Positions 24,265 through 32,821 of a DNA stretch of 64,000 bases are shown piece after piece. Under the pieces are notes generated by a model. The model was not told the origin of the DNA and did no database searches. It saw only the letters and a program-made list of their open reading frames with translations. This DNA comes from Bradyrhizobium zhengyangense (lineage in GTDB: Bacteria > Pseudomonadota > Alphaproteobacteria > Rhizobiales > Xanthobacteraceae), in NCBI RefSeq assembly GCF_022012435.1, contig NZ_JAKLUA010000003.1, forward strand, positions 520,001 through 584,000. Direction: 5' to 3'. Within the stretch, counting starts at the first letter, position 1, and the number at the start of each line of letters is the position of its first letter. The position numbers and the translations under genes are program-made.

Positions 24265-26136
24265 ATGAGTGGAAGCGCGGCGGCGGTGATGTCAAAGCCC
24301 GCCTTTCGCAGGGTCGAGTGGCTCGCGCGCGACATCGATGTCGAGCGCCGCGCTGATGGCACGGTGGTGCTGAAGTCGCGCATTCCGCTGCAGGCTTACG
24401 AAAAGCATCTTCCGGCTTCGCTGGCGAAATGGGCCAGGGAAGCGCCCGAGCGCATCTGGCTCGCGCAGCGCGGCGGCCCGAACCGCGAATGGCGAAAAGT
24501 CTCGTATGGCGAAGCCAAGCGCACGGTCGATGCGCTGACGCAGGCGCTGCTGAATCTCAAACTCGACGGACGCCCGGTCGCGATCCTCTCCGGCAATTCG
24601 ATCGAGCACGCGCTGATGACGCAGGCGGCGATGCAGGCACGCGTCCCGGCGGCCCCGGTGTCGCCGGCTTACTCCTTGATGAGCCATGATCACGTCAAGC
24701 TGAAGTATCTGTTTGACCTGATCAAGCCGGCTGTGGTGATGGTGCAGGACGGCCCGACCTTCGAAAAGGCGCTGAAAGCCCTCGATCTCACCGGCGTCAC
24801 TGTCGTGCACGTCTCCCGGCCCTGTGAGGGCGTCAAGAGCGTCAGCTTTGCCGACCTTGCGGCAACACCTGTGACGAAGGATGTCGAGGAGTCGATCGCG
24901 AAGATCACGCCCGACACCGTCGGCAAGTTGCTGTTCACGTCGGGCTCGACCGGCATGCCCAAGGCCGTCATCAATACGCAAGAGATGATGTGCGCCAATG
25001 CCGCGATGATGATGCAGGTGCGGCCGCGCATCCCGGGCGGTCCGCTGCCGGTGGTGCTGGACTGGATGCCGTGGAATCACACCATGGGCGGCAATGCCGC
25101 GTTCCATCCGGTGCTGGTCGATGGCGGCACGCTCTATATCGACGACGGCCGGCCGATGCCGGGACAGCTCGAGGAGACGATCAGGAATCTCCGCGAGATC
25201 TCGCCGACTTATTATGCCAACGTGCCGGCCGGCTATGCTGCGCTGGCGGCGGCGATGGAAAAGGACGACGCGCTGTGCCGCTCCTTCTTCAAGAACCTTT
25301 CGATTATGGCCTATGGCGGTGCGCGGCTGCCCGACGATCTCTACGATCGCATGCAGGCGCTTGCGGTCAAGACCACCGGTGAGCGCATCGTGTTCTACAC
25401 TGGCTGGGGTTCGACCGAGACCGCGCCGACTTCGACCGGCACCTATTGGGACACCGAACGCGTCGGCCTGATCGGCCTGCCGTTCCCCGGCGTCGAGCTG
25501 AAGATGGTGCCGTGCGGCTCGAAATACGAGTTGCGGCTGCGCGGCGTCAACGTCACGCCTGGCTATTTCGGCCAGCCCGATCTCACCAAGAAGATGTTCG
25601 ACGAAGAAGGCTTTTACTGCATCGGCGACGCCGGCATTTTCGTCGACGACAACGATCCGGTGAAGGGCATCATCTTTGCGGGTCGGGTCGTCGAGGACTT
25701 CAAGCTCACCACCGGCACGTTCGTTCATGTCGGCTCGCTCCGCACCGACGCGATCGCGGCGGCGACGCCGGTCGTGCATGACGCGCTGGTTGCAGGGCAG
25801 GATCGCGCTTTCATCGGGCTCCTTGCCTGGCCGAACCTGCATGCATGCCGCCAGCTCGTCGGCAATCCCGATCTCAGCTTCGAGGATGCGGTGAAGCATC
25901 CCGAGGTGATTGCGTGCTTCAATCGCGGCCTCCAGGCCCACAACAAGGAATGCGAGGGCGCCAGCAGCCGTATCATCGCGCGCGCGATGCTGATGGTCGA
26001 GCCGCCTTCGATCGACGGCAACGAGCTCACCGACAAGGGCTATATCAACCAGCGCGCCGGCCTCGAGCGCCGCGCGGCGCTGGTCGAGCGGCTCTATGCG
26101 GACAAACCGGATCAGGATGTGATCGTGCTGCGATGA
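24265..26136 (+). CDS. feruloyl-CoA synthase-like acyl-CoA ligase
   Basis: A 623-residue adenylate-forming ligase with LLFTSGSTGMPKAV (phosphate loop), GWGSTETAP, and YCIGDAGIFVDDNDP...FAGRVVEDFKL in the hinge region. Length and the WMPWNHTMGGNAAFH segment fit the family usually called feruloyl-CoA synthase, which activates hydroxycinnamic and related aromatic acids. No vanillin dehydrogenase or demethylase is nearby, so ferulate itself is not assured. The ATG has GGAG about eight bases upstream; an internal ATG nine codons in is an alternative. Confidence 0.85.
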   Translation: MSGSAAAVMSKPAFRRVEWLARDIDVERRADGTVVLKSRIPLQAYEKHLPASLAKWAREAPERIWLAQRGGPNREWRKVSYGEAKRTVDALTQALLNLKLDGRPVAILSGNSIEHALMTQAAMQARVPAAPVSPAYSLMSHDHVKLKYLFDLIKPAVVMVQDGPTFEKALKALDLTGVTVVHVSRPCEGVKSVSFADLAATPVTKDVEESIAKITPDTVGKLLFTSGSTGMPKAVINTQEMMCANAAMMMQVRPRIPGGPLPVVLDWMPWNHTMGGNAAFHPVLVDGGTLYIDDGRPMPGQLEETIRNLREISPTYYANVPAGYAALAAAMEKDDALCRSFFKNLSIMAYGGARLPDDLYDRMQALAVKTTGERIVFYTGWGSTETAPTSTGTYWDTERVGLIGLPFPGVELKMVPCGSKYELRLRGVNVTPGYFGQPDLTKKMFDEEGFYCIGDAGIFVDDNDPVKGIIFAGRVVEDFKLTTGTFVHVGSLRTDAIAAATPVVHDALVAGQDRAFIGLLAWPNLHACRQLVGNPDLSFEDAVKHPEVIACFNRGLQAHNKECEGASSRIIARAMLMVEPPSIDGNELTDKGYINQRAGLERRAALVERLYADKPDQDVIVLR

Positions 26137-26155
26137 AGCACTTCTCTCTCCACTC

Positions 26156-26257
26156 GTCATTCCGGGGCGCGCGCAGCGCGAACCCGGAATCCATCGGGCC
26201 GCATAAAGGCGGTGAAATGGATTCCGGGCTCGCCGCTACGCGACGCCCTGGAATGAC
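26156..26257. repeat. palindromic intergenic element (GTCATTCCGGGG family)
   Basis: Third copy of the element, beginning GTCATTCCGGGGCGCGC and ending CGCCCTGGAATGAC, inside the catabolic operon between the ligase and the first acyl-CoA dehydrogenase. Confidence 0.8.
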
Positions 26258-26290
26258 GGTCTCTAACAACAAATAAGAGGGCAGGCCGCC

Positions 26291-27418
26291 ATGAACTTCG
26301 ATTTCTCTGACGACCAGAAACAGCTCCGTGACCAGGCGCGCAAATTCCTCACAGAAAAATGCTCACCCAAAGCCGTGCGCGTCGTGCTCGACGGCAAGAC
26401 GCCTTACGACAAGGAACTCTGGAAGGGCCTTGCCGAGATGGGCTTCCTCGGCGTTGCAATCCCCGAGGAGTTCGGCGGTGCCGGCGCCGGCCATCTCGAG
26501 CTTTGCGTGATCGCTGAGGAGATGGGCCGCGCCAATGCGCCGGTGCCATTCTCCTCGACAGTTTATCTTGCCGCCGAAGCGCTGCTGATCGCCGGCAGTG
26601 ACGCGCAAAAGAAGAAGTGGCTGCCCGCCATCGCTTCGGGCGAAGCGATCGGCACGCTGGCGCTGTTCGAGGGCAAGGGCAATCCGGCGCCGAAGAACGT
26701 CAAGCTTACGGCTGCGAACGGCGTGCTCAACGGCGTCAAGAAGCCGGTGCCCGATGGCGCGATTGCTGACTTTGCTGTGGTTGCAGCGCGCACGGGATCG
26801 AGCGGGCGCGACGGTGACATCTCGCTGTTCCTCGTTGACCTCAAGGCAGGCGGCGTCGAGGTGAAAAGCCTCACCAATCTCGACCCGACCCGTGGTCAGG
26901 CCGAGATCACCTTCAAAGATGCCAAGGCTGAGCCGCTCGGTGTGGCCGGCGAGGGTTGGAGCATTTTAACCGAGGTGCTCGACCGCGCCGCGGTGCTGTG
27001 CGCCTTCGAGCAGGTCGGCGGCGCTGACCGCGCGTTGGAGATGGGCCGCGACTACGCGCTCGACCGTATCGCCTTCGGCCGCCAGATCGGCTCGTTCCAG
27101 GCGATCAAGCACATGCTCGCGGACATGTATGTCTCGGCGACGCTGGCGCGCTCCAACAGCTATTACGGCGCCTGGGCGCTCTCGACCAACGCGGCCGAAC
27201 TGCCGGAAGCCGCTGCCGCCGCGCGCATCAGCGCGACGCAGGCGTTCCAGCACTGCGCCAAGAACAACATCCAGGTTCACGGCGGCATGGGTTTCACCTG
27301 GGAGTTCGACTGCCACATGTACTACCGTCGCGCCAACGCGATGGCACTCGGGCTCGGCAGCCTCACCTATTGGGAAGATCAACTGATCGATCGCATGCGC
27401 AAGAAGAACGCGGCTTAG
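26291..27418 (+). CDS. acyl-CoA dehydrogenase, short subunit type (375 aa)
   Basis: A 375-residue FAD-dependent acyl-CoA dehydrogenase: N-terminal helical domain (DFSDDQKQLRDQARKFL), middle beta domain and C-terminal helices with VHGGMGFTWEFDCHMYYRRA. The last segment reads LGLGSLTYWED where ordinary enzymes have the YEGT catalytic-glutamate loop. This is the pattern of the shorter partner in two-subunit dehydrogenases for bulky ring or steroid-type side chains. It is the first of three consecutive dehydrogenase genes, 16 bp before the next, which makes a heteromer with one of them plausible. Confidence 0.87.
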   Translation: MNFDFSDDQKQLRDQARKFLTEKCSPKAVRVVLDGKTPYDKELWKGLAEMGFLGVAIPEEFGGAGAGHLELCVIAEEMGRANAPVPFSSTVYLAAEALLIAGSDAQKKKWLPAIASGEAIGTLALFEGKGNPAPKNVKLTAANGVLNGVKKPVPDGAIADFAVVAARTGSSGRDGDISLFLVDLKAGGVEVKSLTNLDPTRGQAEITFKDAKAEPLGVAGEGWSILTEVLDRAAVLCAFEQVGGADRALEMGRDYALDRIAFGRQIGSFQAIKHMLADMYVSATLARSNSYYGAWALSTNAAELPEAAAAARISATQAFQHCAKNNIQVHGGMGFTWEFDCHMYYRRANAMALGLGSLTYWEDQLIDRMRKKNAA

Positions 27419-27433
27419 GCGAAGGACACTGTC

Positions 27434-28678
27434 ATGAACTTCGACGACACTCCGCAGGAAGCCGAATTCCGCGCCACCGCGCGGGCGTGGATCGGCGCCA
27501 ACGCGCCGAAGCAATATGAGGAGGATCTGCGCAAATCCTCGCTCGGTCGTACCGTGCTCAGGAACGCTGACATTCTCGAGGTTGCAAAGGCCTGGCAGAA
27601 GAGGAAGGCCGATGCCGGCTGGGCCTGCCTGCACTGGCCAAAGGAATATGGCGGCCGCGGCTCATCGCCGATCGAGCGCGTGATCTGGCAGCAGGAGGAG
27701 GGGCCGTTCGGCCAGCTGTCCCGCATGTTCATCATCGGCCACGGCATGTGCGGGCCGACCATGATGGCGTTCGCACGCGAGGAGCATAAGCGCACCTACC
27801 TCCCGCCGCTCGCATCAGGCGAGAAGGTCTGGTGCCAGCTGTTCTCCGAACCGGCCGGCGGCTCCGATGTCGCTGGCCTGCGCACGCGCGCAGAGAAGGA
27901 TGGCGACGACTGGGTCATCAACGGCCAGAAGATCTGGACGTCGGGCGCGCATTATTCCGACTACGGCATCTTGCTCACCCGCACCGATCCCACCGTGCCC
28001 AAGCACAAGGGTCTCACCATGTTCTTCCTGGACATGAAGAGCCCGGGCGTCGAAGTGCGGCCGATCAAGCAGGCGAGCGGTGCGTCCGACTTCAACGAAG
28101 TTTATTTCACCAATGTCCGCATCCCCGACCATCAGCGCCTCGGCGAGGTCGGTGACGGCTGGAACGTTTCGCTGACCACTCTGATGAACGAACGCAGTGC
28201 GATCGGTGCGGCCGTCTCGACCGGTTTCCCCGAACTGTTCGAATATTGCTCCAGCCTGATGCTCGATGACGGTCCGGCGATCGAGGATCGCGCGGTGCGC
28301 TCGAAGCTCGCCAACTGGGCGGTGAAGGCGAGCGGGCTGAAATACACCAGCATGCGCGCGATCTCCGCGCTGTCGAAGGGCGAGCGGCCTGGTCCGGAGA
28401 ACTCGATCGGCAAGCTCGTGGCGGGCTCCATGATTCAGGACGTCGCGACCTACGCACTCGATCTGCAAGGTGCCGCCGGCGTCGTCAGCGGCGAGGATGC
28501 CGAGCTCGCCGGCCGCTTCCAGGCGATGCTGCTGCGTGCGCCGGGCACCCGCGTCGAAGGCGGCACCGACGAGATCATGCGGAACATCATCGCCGAGCGG
28601 GTGCTGGGCCTGCCCGGCGACATCAGGGTCGACAAGGACGTGCCGTTCAACAAGATCCCGACCAGGGGAAGAGGGTAG
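27434..28678 (+). CDS. acyl-CoA dehydrogenase, long subunit type, copy A (414 aa)
   Basis: A 414-residue FAD enzyme of the bulky-substrate acyl-CoA dehydrogenase group: LHWPKEYGGRG, CQLFSEPAGGSDVAGL and QKIWTSGAHYSDYG are diagnostic. The C-terminal motif reads RVEGGTDEIMRNIIAERVLGLP with Glu375 just before GGT. It is closely paralogous to the next gene, which has Ala at that place. Spacing of 16 bp and 9 bp to its neighbours indicates one transcript. It should introduce a double bond into an acyl-CoA made by the cluster's ligases. Confidence 0.88.
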   Translation: MNFDDTPQEAEFRATARAWIGANAPKQYEEDLRKSSLGRTVLRNADILEVAKAWQKRKADAGWACLHWPKEYGGRGSSPIERVIWQQEEGPFGQLSRMFIIGHGMCGPTMMAFAREEHKRTYLPPLASGEKVWCQLFSEPAGGSDVAGLRTRAEKDGDDWVINGQKIWTSGAHYSDYGILLTRTDPTVPKHKGLTMFFLDMKSPGVEVRPIKQASGASDFNEVYFTNVRIPDHQRLGEVGDGWNVSLTTLMNERSAIGAAVSTGFPELFEYCSSLMLDDGPAIEDRAVRSKLANWAVKASGLKYTSMRAISALSKGERPGPENSIGKLVAGSMIQDVATYALDLQGAAGVVSGEDAELAGRFQAMLLRAPGTRVEGGTDEIMRNIIAERVLGLPGDIRVDKDVPFNKIPTRGRG

Positions 28679-28687
28679 AGGTTCGCC

Positions 28688-29932
28688 ATGAATTTCGACG
28701 ATACCCCGCAGGAAGCCGCATTCCGCGAGACCGCGCGCAAATGGATCACCGCCAACGCGCCGAAGGAGTTCGAGCAGGAGCTGTCAAAATCCTCGCTCGG
28801 CCGCATCAGGCTTGCCAAGCACGACATGGTCGAGGTCGGCAAGGCCTGGCAGAAGAAGAAGGCCGAAGGCGGCTGGGCCTGCCTGCACTGGCCGAAGGAA
28901 TATGGTGGTCGTGGCGCCACGCCGATCGAGCGCGTGATCTGGCAGCAGGAAGAGGGCGTCTACGGCAAGCTGACGCAGCCATTCCAGATCGGCGAGGGCA
29001 TGTGCGGCCCGACCGTGATGGCTTGGGGCACCGAGGACGCCAAGCGCCGCTATTTGCCGAAGCTCGCCTCGGGCGAGGAGATCTGGTGTCAGCTGTTCTC
29101 CGAGCCGTCCGCCGGCTCTGATGTCGCGGGCCTGCGCACGCGCGCGGAGAAGAAGGGCGACGTCTGGGTTGTGGACGGCCAGAAGATCTGGACTTCCGGC
29201 GCGCATTACTCCGACTACGGTCTGTTGATCGCGCGCACCGATCCAAATGTGCCCAAGCACAAGGGCCTCACCATGTTCTTCCTGGACATGAAGAGCCCTG
29301 GTGTCGAGGTGCGGCCGATCAAGCAGGCCAACGGCATGCAGGAGTTCAACGAGGTCTATTTCACTGATGTCGTCATCCCGGACAGCCAGCGTCTCGGCGC
29401 GGTCGGCGAAGGCTGGAGCGTCTCGCTGACCACGCTGATGAACGAACGCATGTCGATCGGCGCGCGGCTCGCGACCGGCGTCCCTGAGATGTTCGAGTTT
29501 TGCTCGAACCTGACGCTGGAGGATGGTCTCGCCATCGACGATCCCGCTGTGCGCTCAAAGCTTGCGAGCTGGGCGGTGAAGTCGAGCGGGCTGAAATACA
29601 CCAGCTACCGCGCGATCTCGGCGCTGTCGAAAGGCGAGCGGCCGGGACCGGAGAACTCCATCGGCAAACTGGTCTCGGGCATGATGCTCCAGGACATCGC
29701 GACCTACGCCATGGACCTCCAGGGCGCGGCCGGAGTGCTCACCGGCAGCGACGAGGAGACGGTGCACGGCCAGTTTCAGCAGATGCTGCTGTCCTCGCCC
29801 TCGATGCGGATTGCCGGCGGCACCGACGAGATCTTGCGCAACATCATCGCCGAGCGGGTACTGGGATTGCCGGGGGATATCCGCGTCGACAAGGATGTGC
29901 CTTACAACAAGATCCCGACCAAGGGGCGGTGA
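28688..29932 (+). CDS. acyl-CoA dehydrogenase, long subunit type, copy B (414 aa)
   Basis: The protein has exactly the same length as its upstream neighbour and is very similar throughout (LHWPKEYGGRG, CQLFSEPSAGSDVAGL, QKIWTSGAHYSDYG), so the two arose by tandem duplication. The C-terminal motif is RIAGGTDEILRNII with Ala376 where copy A has Glu. The AGGT form is common in this enzyme group, so loss of activity should not be assumed. It may pair with the 375-residue subunit or serve a different step of side-chain shortening. Confidence 0.87.
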   Translation: MNFDDTPQEAAFRETARKWITANAPKEFEQELSKSSLGRIRLAKHDMVEVGKAWQKKKAEGGWACLHWPKEYGGRGATPIERVIWQQEEGVYGKLTQPFQIGEGMCGPTVMAWGTEDAKRRYLPKLASGEEIWCQLFSEPSAGSDVAGLRTRAEKKGDVWVVDGQKIWTSGAHYSDYGLLIARTDPNVPKHKGLTMFFLDMKSPGVEVRPIKQANGMQEFNEVYFTDVVIPDSQRLGAVGEGWSVSLTTLMNERMSIGARLATGVPEMFEFCSNLTLEDGLAIDDPAVRSKLASWAVKSSGLKYTSYRAISALSKGERPGPENSIGKLVSGMMLQDIATYAMDLQGAAGVLTGSDEETVHGQFQQMLLSSPSMRIAGGTDEILRNIIAERVLGLPGDIRVDKDVPYNKIPTKGR

Positions 29933-29950
29933 CAACTTCAATCACGGAAT

Positions 29951-30072
29951 CGTAGGGTGGGTTAGTTAGCGCAGCGTAACCCACCTCTTAGCTTCCGCAG
30001 AGGAGACAGAAGTGGTGGGTTACGCCGCGCGGTTTGCGCTTCGCGCAATCCGCGGGGTTAACCCACCCTACG
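29951..30072. repeat. palindromic intergenic element (CGTAGGGTGGGTTA family)
   Basis: Begins CGTAGGGTGGGTTAGTTAGC, ends GGGTTAACCCACCCTACG and has internal arms GTAACCCACC / GGTGGGTTAC. A related element lies at 55932-56023. It occupies most of the 163-bp gap before the nitroreductase gene. Confidence 0.8.
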
Positions 30073-30095
30073 AAGAAAGCGACGCGAGCTAGATC

Positions 30096-30794
30096 ATGGA
30101 CGCTAAAGTCAACCAAAACGACCGCATCGGCGTGCTCGAAGAGCTCCTCAACGAGCGTTACTCCGTGCGCGCCTTCCTGCCCAAGGAGGTCGATCGCGCC
30201 ACTATCGAGCATGTGCTGACCACGGCGCAGCGGACCGCGTCCTGGTGCAACAGCCAGCCCTGGCAGGTCATCATCGCCAGCGGCGAGGCGAAAGAGCGCT
30301 TCCGCCAACTGATCTACAAGGAGGCCTCAGGCGGCCTTGGTGACGATTATGATTTCACGCCGCCGCGCGAATATGTCGGCGTCTATCTCGAGCGCCGCCG
30401 CGAGAGCGGCTTTCAGCTCTACAACACGCTCGGCATCCCGCGCGGCGACAAGATGGGTTACGCCAAGCAGGCGCTGGAGAATTACAATTTCTTTGGCGCG
30501 CCGCATGTCGCGATCATTCACACCAATGAGCCGCTCGGCATCTATGGCGCGATCGACTGCGGTGCCTATGTTTCAAATTTCATGCTCGCCGCGCAAGCGC
30601 TCGGGCTCGGCACGATTCCGCAGGCCGCGCTGGCGCGCCATTCCGGCCTGATCCGCCGCCACTTCAACTTGCCCGACGACCGCCGTGTCGTCTGCGGCAT
30701 CTCGTTCGGCTATGCCGATCATGCGCACAAGGTCAACAGTTACCGCACCTCGCGCGCATCAGTCGCTGACACAGTGACGTTCGTCGAGACATGA
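30096..30794 (+). CDS. nitroreductase-family flavoprotein
   Basis: A 232-residue FMN enzyme of the NADH-dependent nitroreductase fold. The flavin-binding start RYSVRAFLPKEV, the TASWCNSQPWQVII loop and the AIDCGAYVSNFMLAAQALGLGTIPQ helix are typical. Such proteins reduce nitro groups, quinones or other electron-poor rings with NAD(P)H. It follows the acyl-CoA dehydrogenases in the same direction but behind a repeat element, so co-transcription is likely but not certain. A role in the ring or unsaturated acid catabolism of this cluster is inference. Confidence 0.85.
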   Translation: MDAKVNQNDRIGVLEELLNERYSVRAFLPKEVDRATIEHVLTTAQRTASWCNSQPWQVIIASGEAKERFRQLIYKEASGGLGDDYDFTPPREYVGVYLERRRESGFQLYNTLGIPRGDKMGYAKQALENYNFFGAPHVAIIHTNEPLGIYGAIDCGAYVSNFMLAAQALGLGTIPQAALARHSGLIRRHFNLPDDRRVVCGISFGYADHAHKVNSYRTSRASVADTVTFVET

Positions 30795-30880
30795 CTCGAG
30801 CCGAGTTGGCTTGTTCACACGCGCGCAAAGACGGCCGCACAAACGGCCGCCTTCGCGAGCTGCCTTGATCAAATGACGCG

Positions 30881-31429
30881 CTATCCGCCGCTGCCGCCGA
30901 TCACGGCGCGCACGGTCTCGTCGGGCCCGAAGTCCTCGGCGCCGTCGACATAGAGCAGCGCGGCGAGCTTCGAGCGCGCGCGGTTGACGCGGCTCTTGAT
31001 GGTGCCGACGGCACAGCCGCAGATCGAGGCCGCATCCTCATAGGAGAAGCCAGAGGCTCCGACCAGGATCAGCGCCTCACGCTGATCTTGGGGAAGCTTC
31101 TCGAGCGCGGTGCGAAACTCCTCGAACTCGAGATGAGCGTTCTGCGAAGGCTGCGTCTTCAGCGTCTTGGCATAGTTGCCCTCGGCGTCCTCGACCTCAC
31201 GCCGCCGCTTGCGATAGTCGGAGCGAAACAGATTGCGCAGGATCGTGAACAGCCACGCCGGCAGATTGGAGCCGGGCTGGAACGAGTCGATGTTGGCGAG
31301 CGCGCGGAGCAGCGTCTCCTGCACCAGATCGTCGGCGCGGTCGGCATTGCCGCTAAGCGATATGGCGAACGCGCGCAGGCTTGGCACGGCCGCCAGAATG
31401 TCGTCACGCAGGGAGTTTGTGAGAGGCAT
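30881..31429 (-). CDS. ecfG: general stress response sigma factor EcfG
   Basis: A 182-residue ECF sigma factor with region 2 (SGNADRADDLVQETLLRAL) and region 4 (LPQDQREALILVGASGFSYEDAASI), of the EcfG/ECF15 type. Its ATG overlaps the nepR stop (TAATG), and phyR diverges from the pair, the standard alphaproteobacterial general stress locus. EcfG directs RNA polymerase to GGAAC-N16/17-CGTT promoters; several such sequences are visible in this window. It is held inactive by NepR until phosphorylated PhyR captures NepR. Confidence 0.93.
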   Translation of the reverse strand: MPLTNSLRDDILAAVPSLRAFAISLSGNADRADDLVQETLLRALANIDSFQPGSNLPAWLFTILRNLFRSDYRKRRREVEDAEGNYAKTLKTQPSQNAHLEFEEFRTALEKLPQDQREALILVGASGFSYEDAASICGCAVGTIKSRVNRARSKLAALLYVDGAEDFGPDETVRAVIGGSGG

Positions 31430-31662
31430 TAGTCCCTCCCATTGTTGTCGTTGGAGCCCCCAGCCCCATTCTCGTTTGGAGACCCACCTCCCGGCGCATC
31501 AAGCTTTTTGATGAGCTCCGCGAACCGGTCCGGAACCCCCTGCCGCACGACATCATCATACATCGCGCGCAGTTGATGCCCTATCCGGGATTGGATCTCC
31601 GGAGTGAGGCCTCCCTTGCCGGGGGTCGTGCTTTTGCTGGCTTGAGACTTGAGATCTTTCAT
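31429..31662 (-). CDS. nepR: anti-sigma factor NepR
   Basis: A 77-residue protein starting MKDLKSQASKS, with the conserved NepR core TPEIQSRIGHQLRAMYDDV and PDRFAELIKKLD, flanked by flexible Gly/Asn-rich ends. NepR binds EcfG and is removed by PhyR's sigma-like domain. The frame stays open upstream to 31776, but those residues lie in the intergenic palindrome region and are not conserved-looking, so the ATG at 31662 with GGAACAGG upstream is used. Translationally coupled to ecfG. Confidence 0.93.
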   Translation of the reverse strand: MKDLKSQASKSTTPGKGGLTPEIQSRIGHQLRAMYDDVVRQGVPDRFAELIKKLDAPGGGSPNENGAGGSNDNNGRD

Positions 31663-31760
31663 GACCTGTTCCACGTTTCCCCGAGTTAAGTGACTGCAAA
31701 ATAGAGAAGTTTTCTCAACCGGGAGCCGTTCCCTGGACGAGTTCAATTCAGGGTTCGACA

Positions 31761-31787
31761 AAAAGTTCCCAGCCAAAGGGAACTTTT
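31761..31787. promoter_or_regulatory. perfect inverted repeat carrying GGAAC on both strands
   Basis: AAAAGTTCCC (31761-31770), seven bases, then GGGAACTTTT (31778-31787): a perfect 10-bp inverted repeat in the nepR-phyR divergent region. Each arm contains an EcfG-type -35 (GGAAC) facing outward. The rightward one has a near-ideal -10 (CGTA at 31800-31803); the leftward one does not have a clear -10 at the usual spacing. Confidence 0.55.
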
Positions 31788-31803
31788 CTTATCCTGAGGC
31801 GTA
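31779..31803 (+). promoter_or_regulatory. candidate EcfG promoter for phyR
   Basis: GGAAC (31779-31783), a 16-base spacer and CGTA (31800-31803) match the EcfG consensus GGAAC-N16/17-CGTT except for the last base. It lies 64-82 bp before the phyR start. A second GGAAC (31819-31823) with TGTT 15 bases on is a weaker alternative. Confidence 0.6.
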
Positions 31804-31884
31804 ATCAGCCCCAGCAGGGGAACCCGGGCCTCCCCTCATGTTGCCTGGTTCCTCAAGGTTGGCCCGATGATGAATGGAGTGGGG

Positions 31885-32691
31885 ATGTCCCGTTCACAGC
31901 TCGTTGCTGAACACTTGCCGTTGTTGCGCCGGTATGCGCGCGCCCTGACGGGCAGCCAGGCCTCCGGCGACGCCTATGTCGCAGCCATGTTGGAAGCCAT
32001 GCTGGGAGATCCGTCAGTGCTCGACGAGAGCCATGGGCCGCGGGCCGGCCTGTTCCGGCTGTTTACCCAGATCTGGAATTCGGTTTCGGTCAATGACGAT
32101 TCCGAGGTGGCGACACTGCCGATGCCGCCGGAACGCCGGCTGTCCAATATCACGCCGCTGCCGCGCCAAGCCTTCCTGCTACTCTCGCTCGAGGGCTTTT
32201 CGGAAGAGGAAGTCGCTTTCGTCCTCGGCACCGACGTTGCCGAGACGCGCCGGCTGGCTGACGCCGCCGGCCGCGAGATGGCGGCGGAGATCGCAACCGA
32301 CGTGCTGATCATCGAGGACGAGACCTTCATCGCCATGGACCTCGAGAGCCTGGTGAAGAATCTCGGCCACAATGTCGTCGGCGTCGCGCGCACCCATGCC
32401 GATGCCGTGGCGCTGGCCAAGAACAAGCGGCCGGGCCTCATCCTCGCCGATATCCAGCTCGCCGACGGCTCCTCGGGCCTCGATGCGGTAAACGAGCTGC
32501 TGCGCACCTTCGAGGTGCCTGTCGTGTTCATCACCGCCTATCCCGAGCGCTTCCTCACCGGCGAACGCCCCGAGCCGGCCTTCCTGATCTCAAAACCGTT
32601 CCAGCCCGCGATGGTGTCGGCGGTGGCGAGCCAGGCGCTGTTCTTCCAGCGCAACTCGCGCAACCGCGCGCCGAAGGCCCCGGCGGCGTAG
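31885..32691 (+). CDS. phyR: general stress response regulator PhyR
   Basis: A 268-residue anti-anti-sigma factor. The N-terminal half is a sigma-like domain (SRSQLVAEHLPLLRRYARAL ... LSLEGFSEEEVAFVLGT) that mimics EcfG. The C-terminal half is a receiver domain with the acidic pair in IIEDETF, the phosphorylation Asp in LADIQLADG and Lys in ISKPFQ. When phosphorylated it binds NepR and frees EcfG. I chose the ATG at 31885 with GGAG upstream, which gives the usual family length; an ATG at 31867 would add six residues. No HWE/PhyK-type kinase gene is adjacent. Confidence 0.92.
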   Translation: MSRSQLVAEHLPLLRRYARALTGSQASGDAYVAAMLEAMLGDPSVLDESHGPRAGLFRLFTQIWNSVSVNDDSEVATLPMPPERRLSNITPLPRQAFLLLSLEGFSEEEVAFVLGTDVAETRRLADAAGREMAAEIATDVLIIEDETFIAMDLESLVKNLGHNVVGVARTHADAVALAKNKRPGLILADIQLADGSSGLDAVNELLRTFEVPVVFITAYPERFLTGERPEPAFLISKPFQPAMVSAVASQALFFQRNSRNRAPKAPAA

Positions 32692-32821
32692 CGCGACCAG
32701 CCATCTGGCGATGACGTTCGATCCGGCGTGCCGCGAGGCACGCCGGATTTTTCGTGCCCGCTTGACTGGTATTGAATTCGCCGCCCATACCTCGTGCATC
32801 TCGACAATCGGAGACGTACCC

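Noticed and set aside
24292..26160. 622-codon minus-strand frame across the feruloyl-CoA-synthase-like gene
   Set aside because: Mirror of a well-supported gene; no motifs of its own.
28688..29932. calling the second 414-residue acyl-CoA dehydrogenase inactive because of Ala before GGT
   Set aside because: The AGGT form is common in this dehydrogenase group, where the catalytic Glu may sit elsewhere; not enough evidence.
31712..31769. EcfG promoter for nepR-ecfG on the minus strand
   Set aside because: GGAAC elements exist at 31765-31769 and 31728-31732 (minus strand), but no CGTT-like -10 falls 16-17 bases on; not called.
31663..31776. longer NepR reading upstream of 31662
   Set aside because: It reads through the palindromic regulatory region and lacks family resemblance.
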